DNA of 64,000 nucleotides from Apostichopus japonicus (lineage: Eukaryota > Echinodermata > Holothuroidea > Aspidochirotida > Stichopodidae). Position 1 is the stretch's first letter. Every line of letters starts with the position of its first letter. The DNA lies in assembly GCF_037975245.1 (NCBI RefSeq), contig NC_092578.1, positions 2,117,001-2,181,000 on the forward strand, written 5' to 3'. Position numbers and translations under genes: made by a program. Of this stretch, positions 43,947-56,357 are shown piece by piece. A model generated the notes under the pieces. The model worked only from the letters and a program-made list of their open reading frames with translations, searched no databases and was not told where the DNA came from.

Positions 43947-46900
43947 GATGGATAAATGGATACTGTGTGATTCACAATGGCCACAACCTTCACCTGAAAA
44001 TTGAAGGGAAAAAAGCACCAAGTAATCTCCAATATGATTCTTCTCCTAAGGACTGAATTCAGAAATTAGAAGAATGCTTTTATGCTATGAAAGGAATTTT
44101 ATTGGCATCCATGTTCATATTTGTTTCTTTGTCTATGCTATTTGCCTCAATGTTGTAAATAGGGAATTGAGGTAACAGCAGTCCAGAGTATGTATATGTT
44201 GTGTTAGAACCAAATGCCGTCCACTCAAGAACTGTTTGTGGTATTGTTTAATAGTGACTACAAATGCAGCAAAAAAAGGGGGTTGTAGCAAGCATATGGT
44301 TCAAAGTCAACCAGCCTTGTGTCACTTTATCATTTTGTATGCAAGGGTGAGTTAGACCTTTGATGATTATCAATGATGCCATAGGAACTTTAGATTTGCA
44401 TCTGAACAATTTTCAAATGGCAATAGAATATTTCTTTCTCACTGATAACACATATTCATTACTGCAATCCTAGTAGCTTCTTAAAGGATTTAAGTACAAT
44501 GTTCTGGTATATCAGCCCTATGTATATGCTGCTATTGATAAACTGATGTATGAGAAAGATGCTGTATCACTGATGCAGATCACTCTTGGTGACTAAATTT
44601 ACTACATGTGAGTATTAGCCTATTGTTTGATAATAGTACATTATATTACTGCCATGTTAATTTGATTTGGAACTTACATTTGTGTGATGGATTCCTTTAA
44701 CATATAGCCTGGGTCTAGCCCCTAAATAATCAATATTTTGTACATAATGATAACTATTGTCAGGAGCCTTTGGAGAATATACATGTGCAAATTATGTAAA
44801 TCTTAGACTCATTCCTAATACTTAGTATGGGCTATGGCCTTATATTTATAATGCCTTCCAGTCACTTGATGCTTGCTGACCTAATACTAGTACTTGGTCA
44901 CCATACTAGACATGTTCAACATGATTTGATAAATTGATGCCTTTCTTGTAACTCAGACTGTAGGCCTATGTCTACAATTATATGCCTTACTGGGTCACTA
45001 ACGGTTTCCACTTGTACAACTGTTAGTGTTACTTAGACCCTAGGCTATAGGCATACACTCAACTGATAGTACTCGCGGATCTCACTCGATATAACATTAG
45101 AACTGAGAAGAGAAGGAGAAATAGGCCTCCCATAATCTGATAATTTTTAATATTTCTAAACACCCAGTATGCACATGATAACATACACCTTGAAGTTGCT
45201 TGGAACCGGTTTAGCAGAAAGTTCGGCGAACCCGAAAGTCGATCATTTCATCAGGATCAGGATGACAGTTCAATGAACAGGCTTATTAATGCATTTATGT
45301 CTGTTTCTAGCTAGGGTAACTTATCGTCTGCATGTTTTGTACTGTAAGTTGCGTAATCAACACTGAACACAAAGTACCCCCTATTATTCAAATAGTATCA
45401 TCCATATGTTAAGTTATTGGTCAAAAAACATATTTTGACGATCAATTACAATCAGCATCAGATGAAAAAACGCTTTTCTTATCATAATTTTTCTTGTTCC
45501 TTTCAAATATCATATAAGTAATGCATGCTTAAATTGAAGCTGTAGGTATTTTATTTGCAGTAATAATTAGAGGGAGAGAAATTTATTGCAGAGCCCTGTT
45601 GTTCCGATCCTGGAACTTTCGAAGGCTCGAGAACGAGAACTGTATAAGGCCGACAGAAAGGCTAGTCGTAGCTGATCTTATCCGGTTACACGAAATTTAT
45701 CAAAAAGAAGACAGCACAGCGGTGGAAGTTGCAGGAGGGTCTTTAGAGGTATCGACAAACTTTGCGATTCGAAATTTAATTGATCCCAAATTAGCCTAAG
45801 CCGTTACACGCATTTGTAGTACGTTAGGCTACATGCTACACTAACTCGTTGCAACGGCGGACATTATATGGCCAGTTATACAGTTGGGGCTGACTGTTAC
45901 TAGTTACCAACCAAGTCAGGCTATGAAGCATTTACATAGTTTTTATCTGTTGAAGTAAATGAGTGGTACATTTATGGGTACTAATTTAGAATCAGTACCA
46001 TTCGACTTTTTCTGTTAATCCATATCCCGCTTCCTATCTCTCTCCCACATTTATGTAATCACTCCCTATCTCCACCTCCCCGTTCTTCTATCTCCTAATC
46101 CTAACCGGATTATACAGTTGTTATTCTGCCGATTCGAAGTAAGCTTTCCCATTCATATGGTACGGATTCTAAAGTTAGGCCCATTTTTGTATGCTGAACA
46201 TAATTTACGCATAAATAACTGCCAGCAGAGGAAGTAACCTAGGCTGGGTAACTAAGCTTGACTAAGTTAGAGTCAACACTGTTTATCATTTACAATTAAC
46301 ATGATGTAGGGCTAGGCTTAACATTAACAACCGGCCTCATTGGACTCTGAGCAGTCAAAATTTAATAGGCCTATCTCATACAGTAGATGGATTCAGTCAA
46401 CGGATGACTATATGAACTCTGATACCGCAATAGTAAGAATAATTTATTTGACAAAACATCAGTCATATAAGAACAAAATACACAATTAAACTAGGCACAA
46501 CAGAGCAAAATGGTGTCCTTCCAAGTCACTGTGCAAAGGAACAAATGATAGAAGAACACAAAATTATCCACAAAAGAAGGGATATGTGCAGTAAGAGTGT
46601 TTTGATTGGCTAAAAGTGAGTAAATATAGGCACTATACAGCATTTTAATTTGCATATCATTTCACAGTAATGTGATGATTGGTCACAATGTCTGACCATC
46701 ATGAATATGAAATAGATGCCAATTTGTAAGCCTTGGATCTCCCAGACTGCTAAGAAGAACATGAACTTCAGGTGTGAGCTGTTGATACAGAATGTGTGTA
46801 CGAAGAATCGATGTATTTAATCAAATCAAACTGGAAGCATCTTAGACTTGTAGTTGATATCACAACAACTTAATAAACTTATGTTGTGTCCAATGTATGA

Positions 46901-47512
46901 ATAAAGAAATCTCCCACATTTGTTCTTTCTAAATCTTTCTTTTGTATAAATATTTTCATAATAATCAGGGACAGTCTAAGTTTGTATCTTTGGTAGATGC
47001 CAACCACATGAAATTCAGATACATAGTCTCTTTTTAAGTAGACTGCAAAGCATACAAACTTTTAATCTGAAAATTTTAATCAGAACTTGTAAGAAACAAA
47101 TGGATCTAAATGTTGTTAATGCTTCGCAGAACTATAATAACTTTAGGAATTCATTTCACAGCCAGTCAAACTTGCCAATGTAATTTCATAAGTGTACTAT
47201 AATCTCCAACTCACCCCCCCCCCCCTTCTCTCTCTCTTTTCTGCAAGAAATTCTATGGCTTGGAAGTCATAGTACTGTTTTCTTCTTGCTCTAAGGTATT
47301 CAAATACACTAGATGTAAGTGAGTAATTAGGCATGGCTGGCTAGATAACCATCTTTAATAGACTGAAAACATTACTGAGGCTAACTAATAATGACTTAAA
47401 CACTTCCTTCATTCAATTTATTTACCTTAAAATAAAAATATAATTATTCCTGAATAACATTTTTCTCTCTTCAGTTTGGGTGCATATCATTGCTGGTATA
47501 ACAATTGCTAAC
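43947..47512. promoter_or_regulatory. Shared upstream region of TACO1 (-) and the dsRNA-binding gene (+)
   Basis: Head-to-head arrangement. A GC-richer stretch at 45190-45240, read on the minus strand, ends CTTCAAG|GTGTAT and could be the TACO1 5' UTR exon; its frames contain stops and it adds no in-frame ATG. A GC-richer stretch at 45590-45750 on the plus strand has no ATG and ends TTTAGAG|GTATCG; it could be the first, non-coding exon of the dsRNA-binding gene. Start sites are therefore perhaps 350-500 bp apart. The remainder (44000-45150, 45800-47470) is AT-rich with no gene. Confidence 0.4.
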
Positions 47513-50347
47513 ATGAATAACTGCATGACCCCAGTAAGTGTCCTCCAAGAGCTTTGTGCAAAGAAAGGTGTTACACCTCAGTATGACACCATCGGCCAAG
47601 AAGGGGACAGTCACCAGCCGATCTTTACGATCAGGTGCATAGCTGGAGGAAGCATGGGAAGTGGTCAAGGGCACAGCAAAAAGGACGCTAAGCAGGCAGC
47701 TGCCAAAGACTTATTGGAACAATTAGGAGTTGATACATCAGCATTTGAGAGTCAGCAAAGTAACAGGTGAATCAAAGTTATTTGAATGTTTTCCATTGAA
47801 TTTAATCTAAAAGTCTCTACAATGAGTTTCATTCATTACATTACTGTCCTATTATATGATGATGATGGTTCCAATAGCTTAGTTGATATACTGAGCTTGG
47901 TTAATGATGCTATCGTTGAAATTTCGAAACATGACTCAAATTTTGAAGTTATAAGATGACATTAAGATTTCTAATTTCAACTCACAGTCAATACCTTCTT
48001 TAGAATTCTATCAAACCTACCCCAACTCACATTGACTTCAGTCAGAATTATACCATAAACTTGCCACAAGTTACTTCAGTTTTAAAGACTTGAAAGTATT
48101 TAGTACATTAGCAAAAAATTTTAACATCCTACAGATCTTTTGAGCATTTGTTTTAAACCCATATAGATGAAATAAAAGTTATGTTTCTTATTACTTTATC
48201 TTAAGCCCATGAGTATTGATAAATTTTTGTTTTTTGTCTTTTAATAGTGATCATTATGCAAATCATATGAATCAGTCTGCCATATGGATGACATTTTTTG
48301 TTCTCCCCCTATATCTTTCTCAAATGCTCATTGCTGGTATTTGTGGTCATAGGTAAGCAACTCAAATTGTTCACTACAAGGTTTGTGACATATTTTCATG
48401 ATTTAAATATTCTCTTTCTTTTACAGCGTTGATGAAGTAACCAATCCTGTAGGACAATTACAAGAGCTTGTAACAAGGCTGGGCCTTAGAAGGCCACAAT
48501 ATGAGGCTGATGTTGAGACTGGTTCAGCTAATGACAGACGATTCATCATTTCTGTAACCGTTGGCGACTACACAAAACAAGGTTGGTTTATGGCAAAAAA
48601 TAATTGATAATTCTTATGAAAGTTACATTATGACGTCAGTACACCTTACAAACTTCAAAATTGAAATGAAACTGCTAGTACATAACTTAATGTCAATGGT
48701 AGTAGTTGGATCACTATCCGTTTGGAACGATTGTAGCATTTGATATTTCGATGTAAAGAACTACTACTTCTTCTAACCTACAGGTTGTGAAAAGAACAAG
48801 AGGTTGGCAAAACGTAAGGCTGCAGAAGAGATGTTGGAGTACATACAAAGTCTCTCAGAGTCTGACCCAGGACTTGGAAGAGTAGAAACAGTAACAGACA
48901 GTAAACCTAAGGTAAGTCAAATTAAAAACCTTTCATCGAGAGACAGGAAACATTGTAGATTGGTGAAAATGTTCATTATCAGAAGATCTTTATGAAATGA
49001 TAAATGATATATTGGTACAGTTCAGTATACTGCCATTAAAACTTTGAATGGTTTTTATTGGTGTCCAATGAAGATTAAAAAAAACCTGGAAGTAAGTCTT
49101 AATTTTTTCGGGTATCTTTTTGTTGCCATTAAGCCAAATGTTTTCTTATATTAATTTGAATATTGGAGGAAGAAACAGATAGTGATGCAAAGTAAACTCA
49201 TAGATATATGCAGTTCATTATTCAGTAACCAGGGTAACCAATGGAACTGTTTGCATCGAAATTGAGCCACAAGTAAGTGCAGATGTGATACCTCAGCCAT
49301 AACAAATACAGTTACATATTTTGTTGTTTTAAATAGAAATAATTGATTGAATTTTAGTGGGACAATATCTCCCTAGGAAATGTGCCAAATAGTTCCAAAA
49401 GTACCAAATAGCTCCAAACGTACCAAATAGTTCTAATTAGTCTGCTGGGGATAATCAAAATTTTGTGTAGCAAAATTAAAGCCTTATAATATTTTTGTCT
49501 GATAAAATATTCTTGCTTAATTTCAAACCAGAAAAAATCAAGACACTCTCAGAAGTCCTCTGCTCTCTCTAACTTACCGAAGGCCAACGGTCCCCACGTC
49601 ACCAGGTTACGGTCCTGTTATGATTATGCAAGTGAGTACTACAGTATTTAAATCCACACCATGAAGCTATATCTGAGGTGCTAAGTATCCTGTTCATTTG
49701 TCAGAATCGCTTAACTTCTAAAGGGATTTCTCAGTTTTGAATTAAAGGCCCTTGGAATATGAATGTTTTATTGCTTGATCATGGCATCACTGGTCTACTG
49801 CCACATGCAGAATCACCATAGGTGTTACAAGTCCAAATTGACATCTTTTCTGGTTTTGTTGAATGCAAAAGTAAAGTGCTCAGAAGTATTTTACTTTTTT
49901 GTTTAGATAAAACCAGAACTGATTTTCTAATGGCATTTGTTCACCTTGAAAATGTAAATGTTAAACAATGGCCAACTAGAAAGATGTCACCACCAGATGT
50001 TTGCCATATGCTGCAGGGACTTGTTGAGGAGTTGCTGTATGGTAGCTTTGATAACCCATCTCTCTATTTCTTCTTGTCGGTTTAATTCCTACGCATACCT
50101 GTTTACTTCAGGTGTTCATGAGATGCTGCAGGGAGTTGCAGAGGAGTTACAGTTTCAAGTGGTTTACACTCTCCTCGATGAGAAGAACACAGACGATATG
50201 TTCCAATGCCTTATCCATATGTCAACCTCTCCTGAGTCGGTTTGCTTTGCCGTTGGTGCTACAGAAGACGAAGCTAAGATGACAGCTGCAACAAATGCCA
50301 TCAAATACCTCAAAGTAATGGCAACTAAAATGCCACCAAAGTCTTGA
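47513..50347 (+). CDS. PRKRA/TARBP2: Three-dsRBD protein of the PRKRA/TARBP2/Loquacious family
   Basis: Exons: 47513-47766, 48427-48581, 48784-48911, 49532-49631, 50112-50347 (TGA); 290 residues. Family members are Dicer partners in miRNA/siRNA processing, and PRKRA also activates PKR in vertebrates. dsRBD1 (residues 5-80) runs from TPVSVLQELCAKKGVTPQYD to GQGHSKKDAKQAAAKDLLEQ. dsRBD2 (about 90-165) runs from NPVGQLQELVTRLGLRRPQY to KNKRLAKRKAAEEML. A Ser/Lys linker leads to a C-terminal dsRBD3 (VHEMLQGVAEELQFQVVYTL ... MTAATNAIKYLKVM). dsRBD3 lacks the KKxAK RNA-binding motif, as expected of the protein-protein type that binds Dicer. The start is the first ATG in this exon (MNNCMTPVS). The frame is open back to the acceptor at 47474, so an upstream coding exon is not excluded. 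The 48581 donor (GTTGGT) is weak. Confidence 0.92.
49985..50040 (+). pseudogene. Decayed copy of the start of the dsRBD3 exon
   Basis: CCAGATGTTTGCCATATGCTGCAGGGACTTGTTGAGGAGTTG (in pieces: ATGCTGCAGGGACTTG, GAGGAGTTG) matches the acceptor and first ~40 nt of the true exon at 50112 (ATGCTGCAGGGAGTTG, GAGGAGTTA). It encodes HMLQGLVEELL against EMLQGVAEELQ. The copy then diverges and has no donor in a useful place. It is a fossil partial exon duplication, or less likely a remnant alternative exon. Confidence 0.65.
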
Positions 50348-52534
50348 TGATATCACAGATCTGTGAGAAATGTGAGCATACAAACTGCCTAGTAAGGATC
50401 TTTCTGATGAATGCATCAGGTAGTGGTAGGAAACCCACTCAAACATATCAGGGCCAATGCATTATTGCATATCTATGAAACATTCTGTTTCGCGTCAAAT
50501 TGATTTTTCATAAACCTGGAATATTATTTACTTAAATCAATTTTTTTTTTATGACTTTTTTATTGTACAAAAAGGATACAATTATTCCTCTCTATGGACC
50601 GATACCATACACTGTAGTAGACATATTGTGTCCAAGTAATCTCTGTAGAAAGACTACGTCTCTTCTTGTAGTATGGTGTCCTTTATACGATCTTTCCAGG
50701 TGCATTACTGTTTACAAACTAGGCCACTCGCAAGAGCATAGGTAATGACAGGTGTGTCGCATTGTCATATAGCACCCTGGTATTCAAACCTGGAGGTCGC
50801 AGAGGGTCGCCAAAATATTTTGAAGGGTTGCCACAGCGTTTGGTAGAAATCACCACCAATATTTGTGGAAACCAAGTGGAAAAATCACCAAATTACACAA
50901 TTTTGCAATAAAGCAAGAATATTTGTATGAAAATTTCTCAAAGGGGGAATGGGATTTCTCCTCTGCATAGACCCCTTCCACATGCCACAACATCAGCCAC
51001 TGGAGGTTTGCCAAGATGATGGGGGGGGAGGGGGTTGGATTCAATAAGCAAAAAAGTTTGAATACCAGGGATTAAGCACAATTCTAACGTATGAAGTTAA
51101 CTGAATAGTAATAATGTGCTTTATGAAAAGTTAAGATGGTTGAATGTATATATTACGTCCATCATTCTCCATTGTACAAGGGAACAACATTTATGTAATT
51201 GAAAAATTAAAGGTAATGTGCATCAGGTATAAACAAGGTCAGTCTTAGGTATTAAGGTATAGTGTATGGTGTGAATGAGCTGGAATATCTCTGAGATAAT
51301 TGGTGCATGCAATTAGTATTACTAGTTTAATACACAATTCAAAGGAAAATCTAGTTTTAATTCTTGTAAAATAGCCTACAATTGAGACAAATGCATGAAT
51401 GAAAACTTGGCCGCTCTTATACCTGTTTGCCACATGTATTTGGGCGATGTGATCTAACATTAAGGATAAACCGATTACTTCCCAGTATTAATTCACTACT
51501 CTCATTCTACTGCTTTTACTACACAATGCTGCCAAAGTTTGTACTTTTTACTTCATAATTTTAATCTTTAAGTTTAGACAAGAATGTAACTGGGCACTAT
51601 GATGGAAACATCTTTGTTATGGTCATCACCAGGAATGTGTGGGTTCAGCCAGACAGACAATTCAAAAATAAAATTAAAATTTGCATAGTATTCAAAAGTT
51701 GCTCAAGTTGGCTGAATGGAGTTCAATCAACTATCTATTTGTCAGCTGAGAAGGTAAAGTTAACCTTTTCTGTTAATCTGATACACACAGTGATGTTACC
51801 ATGGCTAGGCAGTATTTCCCTGCCCAATCATGTTGGCTACCCCTACATCCCCCCACCCCATTTGCTCTGGTAAAACATAACTAAACCCCAGTGTCCCCAA
51901 ACTTTTCTTGTGAAGTGTGTTTTATACATGTGGAATTTGGTACTTCCAAATTGTTTGACTCCCGCAAAGTGTTAGCTTGCCATCCTTTCATCAATCTATT
52001 CCTCCCAATCATGAAATTCTGGTGCCACAACTGCTTGCACTTAACCTTAAAAATATTCATAAGGTATTTTGCAAAAACTGGTTTATAGCATTTCATTTGT
52101 AATGTTTTTACCATGTCATGTGTAATTTGTAAAAGTTTTGAGTGAGCCATGTAAAATCATGTGATATTTGCAGGGGGCGTGCCTCCTTTCACAGAACAGA
52201 GATATTGTTACAAGGCGTTCATTTAACTCTGATAAGTCTTGTGTGTTTGTGCCAGCTTTTATATCTTACCGTGCAATATTCCAATCACAGAATTTGCCTT
52301 TTGACCTTAAGTAATTGTAAATATGACTACCTTTGTGTGTTGGTATTGAATGATTCTTGTGCAGTGAGATATGAATATGCATATGACTAATTTCTGACAT
52401 ATGATTTGGTATGTCAGAGCAGAATCAATGAATACACAATGTGAACAATTATCTTAATTGTTGAATCTTAATTTCATAGCTATTTTTAATAATATTTGGC
52501 GGGAACCTCCATTTTTAATAAGACTAGGTGTGGA

Positions 52535-52760
52535 TCCAAGGGGGGGGGGGGGGGAGGAGATGTATACCCCTCCTCCCTTTTCAACCTCACATTAAAAATT
52601 AAAAGTAGTTAAGAAAACAACCTTGCATGTATGTGTAATTGTAAATCTTATGTATAGCCTAAATATGTCAGGATGTACCATTTCATAATTTGTCTGGGGG
52701 GGTACCCCTTATCCCACATTGGAGACACCTTAAAGCAAATTGTGGGGAGGGGGGAAGCTC
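52535..52760. repeat. Dispersed repeat shared with 25215-25475
   Basis: Starts at a 16-base poly-G (52539). It carries ACCCCTCCTCCC, AAAAATTAAAAGTAGTTA, AACCTTGCATG and GTATAGCCTAAATATGTCAG in the same order as the 25.2-kb copy. MITE-like; ends not resolved. Confidence 0.6.
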
Positions 52761-54887
52761 TCCCCTAACTATCTTGTGCTTCCAACACCAGTGAAGCGAA
52801 CCTAACACTAGTCACCATGTTAATTTATTTTTATTATCATATGAAGAAAACAGAAACCATCCTACGGGTACAGATTAGAGTATGGTGGGGGATGGGGAGG
52901 AGGTAAAGGAGAGGGTTTTGGGTAAACTCTCCCCTTATTGTGTACCACTTTAGAAACAGAAAAAAAGACAAAAGATTTCAAATTCAAATTTTTCACTTAT
53001 TTAATCTTCTAGAAATGAACAATAAAATAGTAAAAACTGTAAGATGGAAGTGTTGAACACTTGCAAATGTTAACTGATGATTCTGGCTCTGCGGCTACAT
53101 CGTAGCCGTATGGAAAGCCAAACTCGAACCAACCCGCGTGCTGCAAAGATTTGTCGGCAAGTTTAATCTGCCCATCAACAAAAGTATGATTTAAATAATA
53201 GAATGTAGACTTTATCTCTGTAAAAAATAGTGCATAGACATTTGTAATTTATTTATAGATTTTGTAGATACAATTTACAATATATTTTGCAGTAAAGAAG
53301 TATAAAGAAAGTATTTGCCTTTGTTCAAATCAGATTGATAAAACGAAATTTAAATACTTCAAATGACTGAGTGCAATAAACTTAAGGCACAGGAGTTGTT
53401 CTGCACTTATACAGAAAAGGACCTACACTTTTCTGTCAATATCAAAATCTGAAATCAAATTTCAATCCTTAAGATGTCTTAAATACCTGTCGGAAATGGT
53501 GACATAAAGAGGGGGTTTGGACTTGCTAATAGAGACAAACAAAGGAATATGGAACACCGGATTACACGATTATGAGTCGTTTAACCTTTATGGGATTCAT
53601 TCATGACGAAACAAAGGCAACAGCAATGGTGACATTTTGAGCGCAGTGGGCAAATTTCTGAAAATGTGAGAAAATTACAGTGTATGGCATGAACAGGATG
53701 GCCTCTTAGTGTACTGAACTCATTCGCAAAATTGGGTCAGACCACACGTAATGCGATATGTTTTCATGTGAAATATAATACATCTTTTGCATTGTCTTTG
53801 TTTAACCAAGGTAAATACCTTAGCATGTTGTTCCCTTTAGGTAATATATATATATATATAGTAATGTTCAGAACCTGACCGTAGTAATACAAAGAAATGT
53901 ACCTACAGTATCAAACATTAAAATCCTTACAGTAGTAGCAACAGATTACGTGTTACCATAGCAACTAGTATTTAAGAACAAAAGAGATTTATTACATTAA
54001 CAAGCAACGTCAGGTCAGTAGAAAATGGTGTGGTGCCATATAGCCTAACCAGATTTGATATTAACCAATTGTGTACGGTGGTAGTATATATATACGGTAC
54101 GTGCAGTATGCTGTACAGTTTTGTTAAAGAACGCTGTAACTTTTCCCATCTTCAGTACGTGGAAATATCTCAAACAATGGAAGCTTGTGACTTTGAAAGC
54201 AGCCTTCTTATATGCGATGGGTCTTATTATAAGAGCCATATAAATTTTATTCATAAAAGTATGCGGGTATTATGAGTCATCTGGAAGAATGTTAGTGACT
54301 CCCCTGATACCCCAACCCTCTCCTTCACCCCCCCCCCGATATTCTAACACTATGATTAGTCATCTTAATAATTGGCCATTAGTGTCTACAGTTGAATAAT
54401 TCTGGACCTTCACATGGAGCAATGTGTACTGACATACAGAGCCAGTGAATCAATTGTAATAATTACTATGCACGTCACCAATTAAAGCTATCGCCACAAT
54501 GATTCTAATGACTAAAATGTTTTATCTACCTATTAGCTCATTTCAAAACTTTGAAAATCATGGCTTAATTACTACTTTTCTTATATGAGAAGATTTTGAC
54601 TGAAGTAACAATAACAAAACAAGAATATAGTATATCTTGGCAAGATATGACCAACAAATATTCTCTTAAAGAAAGGCACCATTGAGTTTCAATCTACCAA
54701 TGTAGACATCATTGTTGCAGTGTGAACCTTGCATTTGGAGCATAAGTCGTTTCATCCCAAACAGGGGAAGAAGGAAAGCGCAATGTAAAGGAATTCTCCT
54801 TATTCCCCAACCCGACCGCTAAGAATTGCAGTCGAATTATATTCGAAATGGTGCAGAACCTTAAACGGAATGTGAAATTTTATTACG

Positions 54888-55165
54888 CTCACAGGCACAT
54901 TCATAATAACCAACCCAACAACTGTGCCATTGTTCAAGTGTTACCGAGTTGTACTATAGTATGTTGTTCCTTCTTTTTATTTCCTTCCAGTATACATATA
55001 AAAAATTTCTTACGCTGACAGGCACATTCATAATATCCAACCCAACCTCGTGCGAATCCTCAGATTTAAAGAAGGAAATAACTGTGCCATTGTTCAAGTG
55101 TTTTCAAGATGTACTGTAATATGGTGTTCCTTCTTTTTATTTCCTTCCAGTATACATATAAAAAT
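54888..55165. repeat. Tandem duplication, two diverged copies
   Basis: TTACGCTCACAGGCACATTC...AACTGTGCCATTGTTCAAGTG...TTCCTTCTTTTTATTTCC...AGTATACATATAAAAA occurs at 54888-55010 and again at 55011-55165. The second copy has about 30 extra bases (CTCGTGCGAATCC...) in the middle. Confidence 0.88.
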
Positions 55166-56357
55166 TATAGAGAGGAGTCATATAACACCTCAACAAGAAG
55201 AATAACTCGTATAAAAGTTTTTTTCTAAGATGATAGGATACCAAACATTCCAAGAATAACTAATATAAAAAGGTAGAAAATGTCAAGATGATAGGATATC
55301 ATATAAAATACATCTACTAATACAAAAGTTATTACATAAAACGATATAACAAACAGACTATAACAAACATTCTAAGTGCTCGAATGGAATGTATAAAGCA
55401 GCACGGTAAATAAATGAGTTGCTGTAAACTTAAGTTCCTTTCTGAAAGCCTGGTAAACGAGTTTCTGAAACTATTAATCGCCTGTTGTGGCTAACATTAA
55501 AACGCAACCAACTGCTTTAAATTTTGAGGACAAGATTCAAGCACCAGCCATACCTGTATCAAACCTACTTCGTAGTTATATATGTACACACACGCACGGA
55601 TATAGAAGTGCCTGTATCAATACAGAAGCACTGCACATATACAGGGCTATATCATTACATGTATACACATATCACCATTATGTTAGCAGGAAGTATCGTG
55701 ATCAAATTGTGAATTCTGAAACTATGATTTAGTTTCTACATTCATGGTGAGAATGGCTAAATCATATTTCACAGTATGTTCTAAGGTCATGGATCATAAA
55801 CATCTTTCACTTGCGTTCATGTCATGTCAGAGCTATTGAAACTATTGACATGGGACTACTATGTAAGAGTGGAATACTTGTCCAAATGACCGAGTACTGT
55901 ATGACCGAGTTTGAAATCCATTTGAAGCATATAATAAACTGATACCTGTGAATTACATACGATGGGGAAATCCCACAATACTGATATCATTTACTGGTTG
56001 GTTTTCTTACACAAATAAACACTGCTTGGTTGCTGGTACTGAAAAGAACAGCCAAATGATAGTATCGTTTAATAGCTCGAAGTAATTTACGACAGATTTG
56101 TACAACCCTGACAAAACTCTTTGGCTAAAGCTTGTGAGTTGAAAGTAGTATTCAATTGACCCAAAGTTCACATGTTATTTATAACTTGAGGCATTCATGT
56201 CCGCCCCTGCCCAAGAAGTTTAAGCTGGGTAGAGAGCCCTAATTATTATGTATCTTTGGTCTTTCAGTATGAAATGCACAGCATTGCTTACTTAAGCTAA
56301 TCCCATCAAGCCTGTTGAAGTGGAGCATGCCCTCATTTGGGATTTCATTTGGAGGCC

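Larger units (their letters stand above)
50348..56357. other. Convergent intergenic region with repeats
   Basis: Contains the 3' UTRs of the dsRNA-binding gene (+) and SH3BP5 (-), the repeat copy at 52535-52760, a TA microsatellite (53840-53860) and a tandem duplication at 54888-55165. Short open frames have no coding character. No gene seen. Confidence 0.6.
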
